Assembly (NCBI RefSeq): GCF_004337985.1
Contig: NC_043744.1
Coordinates: 250,730-314,729, forward strand
Length of the DNA stretch: 64,000 bases
From: Pyricularia pennisetigena
Taxonomy: Eukaryota > Ascomycota > Sordariomycetes > Magnaporthales > Pyriculariaceae
Direction: 5' to 3'
Shown piece by piece: positions 33,794-45,017 of the stretch. The first letter of the stretch is position 1, and the number at the start of each line of letters is the position of its first letter. The position numbers and the translations under genes were made by a program. The notes beneath the pieces were generated by a model. That model was not told the origin of the DNA and made no database searches. It worked only from the letters and a program-made list of their open reading frames with translations.

Positions 33794-36104
33794 TGTTAAT
33801 AATATAGGTTGTTAACAGGGGTTTAGTTATTAATTTAGGTGCGCCGTGGTGCTAATTGCGTTATAAAGGTTTATAATTACAAAGTTTAAATACATTAAAT
33901 TGTTCACTAAATTTGGGATTAATAAATTCGATTTATTGGTGGGGAAATTTTGTTTTATCTCCTTTACATACTTTCCGACATCGAAACGGGGGTCCGCACT
34001 AGTCTCAGGGCTCATCCCTGAAGCCCAGAGCTCCACAATTGATCCATTTCGCTCCACTTCGTGGCTCAATTGCGGCTTTGCAATGTACCTGTGGGTCCAT
34101 CCAAAGAACGCTTTGGCTCAGGTTTGAGGACAATTTGTCGATTTTCGCCGTTCATGGCGGTATTTTTGGCCTTTTTTCGACCGACACTCCTTTATTATTC
34201 CACAATTACGTAAAATATTGAAAAAAGAAAATATCGTTGAAAATAGCGTTTAGTATTGCTATTAGCAGCGATTTAATTTATTTTTTTATCTTCTATAATG
34301 GCCGAATTCGATACCACCTGCCCTTAATCCGTTCATGGCGGTACTGTTTTTTCGACTTTTTTTTCGATTTTCGATTTTTTTTAATATTATTTTTAATTTT
34401 TGACCAAATTTTATAAATTCTTGCACGTGGAGGGTCGTATAAACTTATATATCGTTATATTAAGTTTTGGTGCATATACCACATTATATAAACAGTTAAA
34501 TAAACGGATATCCAAAGCATATACTTTTTTATATATAATTCACAATCGAAACTCGTTTATATGTTTACCAGTTTTGACGATAATAAAACCAAAATTTCAG
34601 AGATTCGATTACGTATGTAAACAAACGTCCAAACCCAATCCTATTTATAATATCGGGTTTAAAAACTGTTTTATAAAAAGAAATGCTAAATGTGTATTTT
34701 ATCAATTTTTTTGCTTTATATAATTAATTTTATAATATTTTTGTATTGCAGCCGAATTTTGTGGTTTTTGCACGTGGGGGTGGTATACTTATATTTAATC
34801 CAATATCAGCTTTTGTACGTATATCTAATTATATAAGCCGTTAAATATGCGGATAGGTAAAATATATTCAATTTTGTATATATTTTACAATCGAAATGCT
34901 TTTACATTTTTACCAATTCTAACATTAATAAAACCAAAATTTGGAAAAGTGGATTATATATGTGAATAAACGTCAACGTAAAACCCGATTTACAATACCG
35001 GCCCTTTTTAATTTTTTATATTAAAAAATGTTAAATTTGTGCTTTTTTTGTATTTTCTGCTTTATTTAATTAAATAAAATGTATAAAAAAAAATTATATA
35101 AAATTTATTAACAAATTGATCAAAAAATATATCAAGTAAGAATATTTTCATTTTACCCATATTTGCGTAAATTATTTAATTTTTTAACAACTTGTTATTT
35201 TATATAAAAATATTAATAAAACTTTTGTTTTAATCGATAATTGCATGCATTTTGCAGTATTGGGTTTACTAAGCTATAAAAACTGTAAATTAAACTAAAG
35301 TTCATATTATATACCATTATTTAAAGTAAGAATTAAATATAATAAAAAATTACAAATTTTATTTAATATTTTAATACCTTTCCAAATACAGTGGCTATTA
35401 AGACGCGGCCAGCATTCAAATAATCAACAAACTCCAATGAATTTAACGCAAAATACTATATATTTTTTTATAATTTTTATTTATTTTTTTATTTTAATAT
35501 TTAATTGTATGCTATGGGTACATTATTTTCTTTTACCATTATAATACGAATATTTTGTATATACCCGCTATAAACGGCGGAATACCGTAAATTATCGTTA
35601 TATTAATAAAATAACAATTAGCGATATCGCAATATTAAATATATTATTAATAATATCGTTATAAACGGCGAAATGCCACAAATTATCGTTGGTGGTACCG
35701 CCATAAACGGCGAAATGCGACAAAATGTCCTCAAACTAGAACGAGCGCGATCTTTTCGGCCAATATAATTGGTCGAAAAGCCATGTGGCTGAAAGGTACA
35801 TGGAGCGCTCGGTCCCCATTGCGAAGCAGGGGGGTTTAGTCTGAGCACTGAGACTAACTAATATGCTAATTTGGTGAAATTTTCAAACCGGTATAGGGTG
35901 GCTGACTCGTAGGTGCAGGGTGGGTATTAAACCCGGTATAGGGTAAATCCCATTCGCTGACATTTTAAATCGCAATTCCTGCCACATCCAAAGTATGGCG
36001 GAAAATCCGACAACCCCGATAGCTCCACTTAGGCACTATTTATTGTGGTTTATATACAAATATAAATGGATCCATTACATGCTAAATAACGCATATATTT
36101 GACA
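33794..36104 (-). repeat. C4 5' LTR with transposon insertion and deletion
   Basis: It starts TGTTAATAATATAGG and ends TTTGACA. After removing the 1,857-bp transposon it is 454 bp, about 100 bp shorter than related LTRs. The missing part (C2 about 27,869-27,974) lies exactly at the insertion point. Confidence 0.82.
34000..35856 (+). mobile_element. Mutator-like non-autonomous transposon, copy 2
   Basis: Also exactly 1,857 bp, with ends TAGTCTCAGGGCTCA and, inward from the right, TAGTCTCAGTGCTCA. It is similar along its length to copy 1, including the internal tandem block and subterminal motifs. No 9-bp duplication is present: ggtccgcac is on the left and actaatatg on the right. Confidence 0.85.
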
Positions 36105-37163
36105 GCATTATTTTCCAAATGAAAAATGTATATATTGCTAAATATCCTTTTGATACTATAAATTAATAATCATGACCCGAACTTTTTATTTAAAAATATT
36201 TTTAAACGGTTCATTACTTCCCTATTAGCTTTAAAAATGAAATGTGTATATTCCTATCACCCGCCGTTTCCACTTTATTTGGTTTTGATGGTTAAAACCC
36301 GTTACATTTTATATTCAAATTACCCAGGAATTTCCAAAATAACGAAAATTCCGTTATTCGTTGAAATTGCAGTTAAAATATTTTTTAAAATTATTAAAAA
36401 ATATTTACCGCAATCAAATATTATTTTAAATTCGTTTTCTTTTTCGTTTCTATTTACGGATTCGATCTGGTCTCGTTTTTGATTTTTTCTTCATTTTTTC
36501 TATTGGAAAATTCAAATAAAAATAATTATAAAAACGAAAAGGAAAAATTGCAAAATAACCAAGTCAATTTTATTAATATTAATACGCATATGGAAAGCAT
36601 TAATTAAGTTATTTAAAAAATAAAACAATGGGTTTAAAAAAAAGATAATGGTTTAAAATGGTTATTATAATTTCTTTCCATTATATTGCGTTGTTCTTAC
36701 CTCAAATAGCTGTTAATCGATGGTTATACGGATGGATATATTTTATTTATTAAATCTTTATCCTAATTTTAATAAATTCGCTCTTTTTTGCATTATTGTT
36801 TTCCTTTATTGCCCTAACGCGAAACCCGCGGGTTACCCAATTCAGGTTAAACCCGCCAGCCCGCAGGCCCCTATTTCCCCGCTAAAAAAACCCGTGGGCT
36901 ATTACGGGCCCCCGCCAAGAGCCCATGGGTTGGCGGGCCGGGCTGGGCTAAACCTGCTTTCGGGTTTTGGCAGGCCTTATTGCAGTTAGGCTGAGCTTAG
37001 AATCCAAAATGCCAACCGACTTGCGTAAAAGCAAACAGAGGATCCCATCGCGCAAAGGCCGTCGGATAACATCAACGTTATCATCAAACTGTGTTTAAAA
37101 TTCATCATCAGACCCAGCTCATAAGACGTAATCGAAGAAAAAGCCCTCGAATACGATAAGGCT
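36105..37163. other. Border of the AT-rich block; no gene recognised
   Basis: 36,105-36,800 is AT-rich with no recognisable element; a frame at 36,237-36,482 has no family resemblance. At 36,819-36,965 composition flips to a GC-rich patch with the palindrome AACCCGCGGGTT and repeated GGCGGGCC/GGGCTGGGC runs, possibly the terminal region of a decayed hAT-like transposon (tentative). Confidence 0.4.
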
Positions 37164-37915
37164 TTGGTAACTGTGCACGACATCAAGCAAGGGCGAGACT
37201 ATCCCGAAACCCTTGCAGAATTTCAGGTCGCCGTGCTATGCAGTCTAAGGTGTGAATATTACGCCATAATTTTCGCCCTCGACGAAACTTATGAGCTGCC
37301 ATATGCAAAATCGTCGGCCGACGACAATCAATATCCCATGGGGGGAGTATGGGAGTCATGGATGTCGTAATCTCGATACCGCTCGAGATATATACTGTGC
37401 CCGTGGCCAGGTTGACGAAAGACCTCAAACGGAGCTTCCCCAATCTGAAGGTTATTATCCTCGCTGGCATTTGCGGCGGAGTTCAAAACGACAAGATGGT
37501 TCTAGGCGCAGTGCGACTGTTTCGATGCGATGGCGTGCGAGGCGACTCCAAGGGCATCATGCTATAGGCTTGGTTGCGACATCGCTCATTTGATCCCTCG
37601 TCCGCTCTTCGAGGAGATAAAAAGGCTGGAGGGTCGACAGACTTACACTGCCAGCCCGAAATTTCACATGGGACGTACAGGATTCGGAAACCTGCTGATA
37701 AAGTCAAGCAGACATCGCGACCAGATCGCCAACAAGCTCCGCATTAATGCCTTTGATATGGGGGTTGCAGGTGCGTCGGAGGGCAATGTACCTGCGTCAT
37801 TATAAAAAGGGTCAGTGACTCTCAGATGGCCATAGAAGTGTCTTGTCGCGGGACTACGCAGCTGCAGCTTCTGCTGCTACGACTGAGGCGTTTCTTGAGT
37901 ATTTCAGGACCACCG
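37164..37915 (+). pseudogene. Decayed nucleoside phosphorylase-domain gene (PNP/UDP family, NLR-type)
   Basis: Homology is spread over several frames. QVAVLCSLRCEYYAIIFALDE (37,220-37,290) is the N-terminal strand. FPNLKVIILAGICGGVQ (37,435-37,485) is the glycine-rich core. PKFHMGRTGFGNLLIKSSRHRD and INAFDMGVAG (37,655-37,775) form the nucleoside-binding half, where family members usually have a D/E-ME-AG motif. A DYAAAASAATTEAFLEYF stretch (about 37,850-37,910) follows in another frame. In fungi this arrangement is typical of the N-terminal phosphorylase domain of NLR-like (STAND) proteins. I see no NACHT or NB-ARC motif downstream. Frameshifts and stops make it non-functional. It lies beside the transposon block and may have been damaged by RIP leakage. 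Confidence 0.72.
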
Positions 37916-39119
37916 AGGGTGGTTTACCTCAAAAAAAAAGCGCAAGAGAAAAGCCCAAGCATTAAGTGCTTTCTAGTCGGTCATCGAAAATTCCCGCCCA
38001 AGTACGCACAACTTTTCGAGAAAAGGCAACTGACAAGGTGCCCATGGATTCAGGCTCTGTTGACGAACTGGACTCGCCAACAACAGCTGGTGGACAATCC
38101 CGAGTCTTGGGCCAGGAGTCTTAAGGGCAGGTTTTGACGTTGACACTGCCGACAAACACAAAGTGGACAGGTCTCCAAAACAGAGTCTTGGTCATAGATG
38201 AGAGCCATCCAGAAGCCAAGGCATCATGCTTTTGGGCCAATGCTGCATTATCAAATCACGCTATCCCCGACCTTTCCTGCGATATTCTTTACATCGAAGC
38301 AATTGCAAGCCAGTTTCGATGCTAAATGTGCAGCGACAAGCCAAGTATTGCAAAGATCATTAGGCTGGGGGATGCGCTACCCAATCTGCTCTACGGGCTT
38401 GCCCTAGGTCTGCGTGGCGAAGACTTTGACAATTAGAAAAAAGCTATGGCCTTCATAGCTTACAAGTGGTTTATAGCTCGCATGCATCGCGTGCTGCAAT
38501 GCACTCCAGCAACCCACGAAATTTCCGAAAGTGTGAGCCAGCGCCCAAGCCGCTGGACACGGGTTGTGTTTCGTGTAAATTTCCCTTTGACCTGCTTCGC
38601 CAAATATTCTGTAAGGTTGGATCTTGAAGCGTTCCAGTGTTGTTAGGGTGAAAATTAGAGTGTCCCTGCGGAAGAGGTTGTTAAACGGGCCATTGTGATG
38701 GTATTAGGTATGAACGGCGATTTGGAGGCGGTCATGTGCGGAGAATACACATCCGTCAGACCTGGCCACTCCTTGGTGGCTTATTCCTCAGCTTTATGCA
38801 GAACATCTTTGAAGCCAAAAGTGTCGAGGGTACGCTATGACATCTCCTTGGTTTACATGCCCCATTCGTCCATTGTCTAATCCGAAATTGTTTGTAATCA
38901 GTCAACCTCCCTGTATCCATTCATTGCTACTTCTGGCCACAGACATCTGTTTATTTGTGCATATATGATACAGGCACCTTTTAAGTAATATAACGGCACA
39001 GAAATCACAGTAACACTGTAGCAAGCTTCACACCTGCTTTTCTTGGCCGCAACCGGTATCCCGGGGACGATGGAGGAATCAAGAGAAGTTTTAGCCTGGT
39101 TTTCTCATCAAGTGCTTTT
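37916..39119. other. Probable continuation of decayed gene sequence, unidentified
   Basis: Base composition is gene-like and short open pieces occur on the plus strand. One stretch near 38,340-38,470 (IRLGDALPNLLYGLALGLRGEDFD, a stop, then KAMAFIAYKW) looks like protein interrupted by a stop. It may be the C-terminal part of the phosphorylase-domain gene. No domain is assigned. Confidence 0.35.
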
Positions 39120-39201
39120 GTGGCATACTCTTGTCAACGAGGACAAGAGCGGCTGTCTTTTGCGTACCCACGGATGAGAAAACAGGCCGGTACGTTCTTT
39201 G

Positions 39202-39592
39202 ATGGTAACAGCGCGCCTGATCTCACCGGCATTCAGAATTCCAGGCATATCACGGGCTCGTGTGCAAACGGGAACAACTTTGCAGGTATGGATAAATGTC
39301 CTACTGGCTTTCTTTCCCCATTCAGGGCTAACTGTCTCGCAATTTTAGGCGCAGGAGAATGCAAGCTACAACATCGGAAGCACGAATTTGAGTCCTCCGA
39401 CTGCCGAATTCCAGACCGACCGTGGGACTATCCAAGCCGGACAATATGTCACCTTGAGTGTATCGGAGATCTTTGCGCAGAGGCAAGCCCCCGTCAAACT
39501 TAGCAATGATCGGTCAGTTCATACAAACCTGGCCTGGATAAGGAGGCGCCATATTGTACTTTACGACGCGGATGAACAAAAAGGTTGGCTCT
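39202..39592 (+). pseudogene. Possible gene remnant with one intron
   Basis: An ATG at 39,202 opens a frame that, after removal of a plausible intron (about 39,286-39,351, GTATGG…CTAAC…TTTTAG), continues through NASYNIGSTNLSPPT and GTIQAGQYVTLSVSEIF to about 39,592. The protein-like composition after the splice and a proper branch site support a former gene. I do not recognise it. It runs into the decayed transposon remnant that starts near 39,605, so any C-terminus is lost. Confidence 0.35.
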
Positions 39593-39604
39593 AGATGGGC
39601 TTAA

Positions 39605-39763
39605 TGCCGTTTCAAAAGGCGAAAATCGACAAATTGTTTTCAACCCTAAACCAGAGCGTTTTTTGGATGGGACCCATAGGTGTATTGCAAAACCACGAAT
39701 TGAGCCACAGGGAACGTGGTTCAATTGTAGAGCTCTGGGCGTCAGGGATAAGCACTGAAACTA
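39605..39763 (-). mobile_element. Decayed end of the Mutator-like transposon, copy 4
   Basis: Similar to 48,100-48,292 of copy 3: GGCGAAAATCGACAAATTG, then TTTTTTGGATGG.ACCCA.AGGT.., then GGGCGTCAGGGATAAGCACTGAAACTA against GGGCTTCAGGGATGAGCCCTGAGACTA. Only one end, about 160 bp, remains. It is much more diverged than the other three copies, so it is an old insertion. Confidence 0.75.
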
Positions 39764-41578
39764 TTCGAAGCCGCATAATGGTACCCATTTAAGCCTTTGC
39801 CCCGACTAGCGATGCTACCGATTAGGACGACTTTCCCCCAACCCTGACTTTTTATGACAGCAAAACAAGCTTTGGTGACGACAAATTGACTTTTGGTGTT
39901 AATTCCAGCATTTCATCCCAATCATTCTTTTGTATATCCTTTGAATCTTGAATTCGACACCCAAGTCCTGGATTTGCCACGAGAATGGAGATGGGCTTGT
40001 GTTTGCTGACAATTTCGGGGTGACAGACAAGCAGGTACGAGGTTCCGTGTCGAATCGCGAGATGAGGGATCTGCCGGTACGGGGACGAATAACTGGGAGG
40101 GTTATATGCGCCTTAGCTCTACAGCCAGGAGCTCTGCCTTTTCCTATTATTATATATAGCTGTATTTGGAGAAAATTCCAGCTTTTCATGTTGCTTTCCT
40201 TCCCTCCCACCCGGCTTAATAAATAATACAGAATCACATTGCAATCCTCAGCGGCCAAGGCACGGGCACATAAAGATCCAACAACTCCCTTACCTTATCT
40301 CGGTGTCAGTACGTAAGGTAAAAAGAAGCGATACGTGAGATGGTCTCTATTGCATCGAGTCTGTGACGAGAGCCAGGCGACTTTTTTTTCACGTATGGAA
40401 TTATCGGTATCCTGGAATCTGGTATTCGTCCATTATAAACCTTCTTTCCCCAACCTGCAAATGCGCAAATCGGTGCAGTACAATGTTCAGGGCTGGTTAA
40501 TTTCAGCAAAGGGATGATTTAACTTTTACGGAACGATAATTATGCAACCATTGCCCGATTGCTTACCGATGTCGCCGGTGCTCGGTCGGGAGTGGGACTG
40601 TTGTGGATTAGCTTTGTATTTGGACATTTCCAAACGCGTTCCTACATGGGTGCAGAGTCAGTGTTACTATTACCATACCGTATAATACTTCCATATTCTA
40701 TTAGCACCCCGGCTGAATGGCGGGGACGTGCTAGGAAACTTCAAACCGTAAGAATGATACAAGCTCTGGAAATCAATTTTTCCAATGATTATTTACAAGG
40801 GAAAATATAAAATTATTCTAAAATTTCAAGTAAATATGCAAAGTTCAGATTAGCGCAGTTGAATAAGAGACTCTGGATAAAACCAAAATTGACTAGGAAC
40901 TTTAATATATATATATATATATATGTTTATACAAAGTGATATAAACAGTGCAAAGAGTTCTCAAATCTAAATTTATTATGCGGCAATTAAGTCGCAATTG
41001 TTGCTGCTGCTTTATTTTTGGCCGGATTTTGTTTTTTAACCAGGCTAAGCAAATATATCCCTACTACCGTTCTTTTCTATCTATGTCCACCTTCTCGTAT
41101 AATTGTAGCAGCGTTAAATACTTGCCTACGATTTATTTTTTGCACAATACTATTTACAAAATTGGAAAGGCTTACCAGGTCCATCCCTGGAGCAACTGCG
41201 GGGAAATCCTGGTTTTTACTTCAAACACTAGAGTAGAGTTTACTAATGCCGATCTTCCCATAATCTCTCAGCGCAGACGGACTCCGCTGCCGACCCATCA
41301 CCCTTGGGGTCTCCCCGCAACGTACCACTGGACTCATTTATGGGGTCCCCGTAAAAGTCAGTGCTGCCAAGTCAGTGCCTCTCTCGGCCCCCTGCTGGCA
41401 ACGGCTCTGGCTCTTGTATGTATTATTACGGGCGTCCGAACACCAGGCATAACCTTCGACCTTCTGCTCTCGCTATTCCGTCTCTCGATCCGGTCCAGAG
41501 CCTAGACGTTTTGTCCTTCTTCTCATCAGACTCTAGGCAATGATCAACTTGCGTGGTAGCCGATAGCAGTGTATAACT
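39764..41578. other. Intergenic, nothing recognised
   Basis: No convincing coding region. An (AT)n run lies at about 40,906-40,924. The 185-codon frame at 40,948-41,505 has no intron pattern or family resemblance. The last few hundred bases should include the promoter of the sugar transporter. Confidence 0.5.
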
Positions 41579-43519
41579 ATGGGTGCCGTCGAGATGTTGC
41601 AAGGGCAGTCGCTCATCCTGACCGTCAGCGTGTTAACCTCCCTGGGCTTTATGCTCATTGGTTTCGACAATGGCCTCATGGGAGGACTTGGTATGAGAAG
41701 CTCACCGTCCGCTATTTTCTGTGCTCCATCTGACCAACACTTCCACTCACAGTCGGCTCACCCGCCTTCAATTCGACGTTCGACACCCCTGGATCGGACA
41801 TGATCGGTTTAATCGTTGCTATTTACGAGAGTATGCATCTGCTGATCCGAAAAGCACGGAATGATCCCCCTGGCTAAACCTATGTTTTACCACACAGTCG
41901 GTTGTTTCTTCGGATCCATATTTTCTGCCATATTCGGAGAGAAATTGGGTCGTCGGTCGTCCATTACCATCGGAGCCTGGATTATGATCATCGGTGCCAT
42001 TTTGCAAGCGTCTGCATTTGGCCGCGCGCAGCTCATCCTCGGTAGGATCGTGTCTGGTTTCGGCATGGGCATCATCAATTCGACTGTCCCCGTCCTTCAG
42101 GCTGAATTCAGTCCCAAGTCGAGCAGAGGAGTTTGTAAGTTGCAAACCCCATCTTTCCATAACTGGCAGCTCTAACCCTTTCCTGAAGACGTCTGTGCCC
42201 AGCTCTCGACGCTGAACTTTGGTATATTCCTGGTGTATTGGATCGACTATGCCTTCTCGTCCCATACCGCCAGCTACGCCTGGAGGGTTCCCGTTATCCT
42301 TCAATGCGTCTGCATTATTCCAATGCTATTCCTCATCACCATTATCCCCGAGACCCCTCGTTGGCTGGCATCTCACGACCGGCCCGACGAGAGTCTCAAG
42401 ATTCTCGCCCGTATCCATGCTACCTCTACAGATGATGTCGAGGTGCGCCGCATGCACAGCATCATCATGCAGACTGTCGCCATCGAGTCCTCTGTCGGCG
42501 CAGGTTCATGGAGGGATCTGCTGAAGAACGACCGCATCAAGTCTCAGCGGAGACTGCTCATTGCCTGCGCCATTCAGAGTTTTCAGCAACTCGGTGGTAT
42601 CAACGCCGTGATTTGTACGTTGCTTTCTCTTGTTATCAAAATGGGTGTTTTGCATAAGGGGGGGAAACAAAGACTGACTACCATCATAGACTATGCGAGC
42701 ACTCTCTTTCAGCACAGTATCGGCTTTGACTCGCACATGTCCTCCCTCATGTCTGGTTTCCTACAAACCTGGTTCTTCCTGGCTTCCTTCATTCCATGGT
42801 TCCTGATTGACCGCGTCGGACGACGACCTTTGGTAAGATGAGCATGTTTTACACCATGTTCGAGCGCATGTTGCTGACCGCAGCTCCCTTTACAGCTCCT
42901 TTCCATGATCAGTGTGATGGCAGCCGTCATGGCTATCCAAGCTGGTCTTATCTATCAAGTGCAGAACAACACCTCCATCGCGCGTTCCGCCGGTATTGGC
43001 GCTGCTGCCATGCTGTTTGTGTTTCAGGGAGCATTTACCATCGGCTTCCAGGCTACCGTCTGGGTCTACCCGTTAGTCTCTCCAGCCGCTGCCTTGTGCC
43101 TTCATCAAACCCCGATATGCTAACCGAAACCCCACTCAAGGGCGGAAATTCTTCCTCTCCGCATGCGCCAACAGGGTTCTGCTATTTCCACGGCTATGAA
43201 CTGGATTTTCAACTATGTGAGTAGACAGAGAGAAAGAGAGAGAGAAAGATCGTAAACCGACAGCCTTTAACCAGATGCTAATTGCTCACACTAGATGATT
43301 GTGCAAATTACACCGATCGCCATTGACAAAATCGGCTGGAAAACCTACATTATCTTCGCCGTGCTGAACGCGACCTGGGTGCCGATCATCTACCTGTTCT
43401 TCCCCGAGACCAAGGGCCTTGAGCTCGAAGATGTGGACCGTCTCTTCGCTGGAGAAGACCTTATGGACAGATTGGATGAAAAGCACGCAGGCGACTTAAC
43501 AGTGGAAAAACAAGAATGA
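41579..43519 (+). CDS. MFS sugar transporter, eight exons
   Basis: A plasma-membrane sugar porter of the major facilitator superfamily, predicted to import a hexose, pentose or disaccharide by proton symport. Exons are 41,579-41,690, 41,753-41,830, 41,898-42,134, 42,189-42,614, 42,690-42,832, 42,896-43,071, 43,141-43,216 and 43,295-43,519, giving 490 residues in one frame. All introns are 54-78 bp with GT…AG ends, most with CTAAC/CTGAC-like branch sites. Sugar-porter signatures appear in order: GEKLGRRS (loop 2-3), PETPRWLASHDRPDE, QQLGGINAVIYYA, DRVGRRPLL, PAEILPLRMRQQGSA and PETKGLELEDVD near the C-terminus. The length is somewhat short for the family (usually 500-560), mainly through short termini. 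The start has A at -3. Substrate cannot be read from sequence; the lactone hydrolase gene 1.5 kb downstream in the same orientation suggests sugar-acid/lactone metabolism. Confidence 0.93.
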
Positions 43520-44595
43520 AAACGCACTTGTGTGAAAGCACCTAGCTAGCCACCGTATTATTTCGTCTCGGGCGTAGAAGCTCTATTAGGAGGTTATAGA
43601 GTTGGATTCACCAACATGGTAACATTCGCCGCATCTCAATAATACATTTTTATGTCGAGCGTGTAAGCACGGTTCTTTTCGATTCATTGCCAACACCGTT
43701 GGGCGGGCTTGCCTCACGCTTCGATCCTAAGATGGCGACCTTATCAGCTGTTGCGCCTTCTCGTCATGGGATTGGGATGGCAGCAGCAGGGCATCGCGAC
43801 GGGGACCGAGGCGATTGAGTTACAGGCCACATCGTGTCTTTCGGCAACGACAGGCCATGCAGGCTATGGAGACTCGATTTGTGGCGCTCGGTGTATGGAA
43901 GAGGTAGTGGTTGTTACGCGGGTGGATCTGGTATATCAGATGTAGAAAAGGCCAGCGCATGGTGCATGAAAATTTCGCCATCTTTCCCATTAGACTAGTC
44001 GTAAACTTAGTGTGCCAGAAAACACGCCCGAAAATTGTTTAGAGATAGTGTTAATCTAATAATATTCCAAGAGTGCTTTAATGCAATCAATTAGCGGGTT
44101 GAAACCAAAAGAAATTATTTGAACGTTAAACATAATTTCTAAGGGCGTTGTTATAATTTGTAAGCGGCTTGGCCGTTCCCGCCAGTTGTTAGCCGCAAAT
44201 GATAAGTTTCGAAGTAAAAGAAAAAAGAAAAAAAAAATTCAAATTTCTTGATCGAACCAGGGACAATTCACCACCCGTTTTTTTCAACTGCAGCCGCGGC
44301 GTTGGACACTGGTTATGTCCATATGGGCTGCATACCGTTAGGCCCGCAGTTATTAGGTCTACAGGCAAGGGATTGGCCCTTGTTAGACTACGTCCGAAAA
44401 TTCGAAATACACCTTGTTACAGGGAAATGGCCCGTAATAGTAGATGTGCACAGCAGCGCTGCGCTGTTCGAAGTGTCCTTTCCCTTGGTATTCGATCGCC
44501 AGCCCCGCTGCTCTGCTAAGTATTTATTTCTTATTGCAATAATGGATAATCGATTACCCACCTGGTCGCGTCCTTGCCACACTCCCGAACAAATG
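43520..44595. other. Intergenic, nothing recognised
   Basis: Region between the transporter and the promoter duplication of the lactonase. Several frames of 80-137 codons occur on both strands, but none has family resemblance or supporting introns. Confidence 0.5.
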
Positions 44596-44969
44596 TTGTG
44601 CGGTCCGATTGGCAGATCTCCTCTGATACCCCCGACGTCGGCATTTGCCTTCGGCAAATGACTCGTTTACAAATTCCCAAAATCATGCATTACGCGTTTG
44701 GGGGGCGGTGACTAGCTGCGATATAGAGGGGCAACAAACTCTAAGGCATATGAGTCGATGAAGCCACACGTTGATAAATTTTACAGAAGATTTTGTTGTG
44801 CGGCCCAATTGGCAAAGATTCTTCGATGTTCCCGACGTCGGCGTTCGCCTTCGCAAATGACTCGTTTCCAAGTTCCCCAAATCATGCATCACACCTTTGG
44901 GGGGGCGGTGACTAGCTGCGATATAGAGGGGCAGCAAAACCAAGGCATGTGAGTCGATGAAGCCTCACG
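44596..44969 (+). repeat. Tandem duplication (200-bp period) upstream of the lactonase gene
   Basis: Unit 1 is 44,596-44,770 and unit 2 is 44,796-44,969, roughly 85% identical by eye. Both contain CCCGACGTCGGC, CAAATGACTCGTTT, and GGGGGGCGGTGACTAGCTGCGATATAGAGGGGCA. Unit 2 ends 48 bp before the start codon at 45,018, so this is probably a duplicated promoter segment. Unit 1 holds a small perfect hairpin (CATTTGCC / GGCAAATG). GACGTC and TGACTC resemble bZIP sites (CRE and AP-1/Gcn4-like), but this is only a match by eye. Confidence 0.8.
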
Positions 44970-45017
44970 TAGGTAACCAGCGTCGTGGCCCTCAGACGGA
45001 CACAACCATCAGTCATC

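Larger units (their letters stand above)
30288..36104 (-). mobile_element. C4: 5' part of a Copia element related to C2
   Basis: Sequence from 30,293 to 33,793 follows C2 23,470-26,999 (integrase, protease, gag, leader, primer site). The 5' LTR is 33,794-36,104, interrupted by a DNA transposon. The 3' half is missing because G3 is inserted in the integrase region at 30,287. This is the outermost, and so probably the oldest, element of the nest. Confidence 0.85.

Noticed and set aside
40948..41505. 185-codon plus-strand ORF
   Set aside because: Composition shifts along its length, no family resemblance, and it lies in the transporter promoter region.
41819..42304. 161-codon minus-strand ORF
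   Set aside because: Antisense of transporter exons and introns.
44248..44661. 137-codon plus-strand ORF
   Set aside because: Runs into the tandem promoter repeat; no family or intron support.
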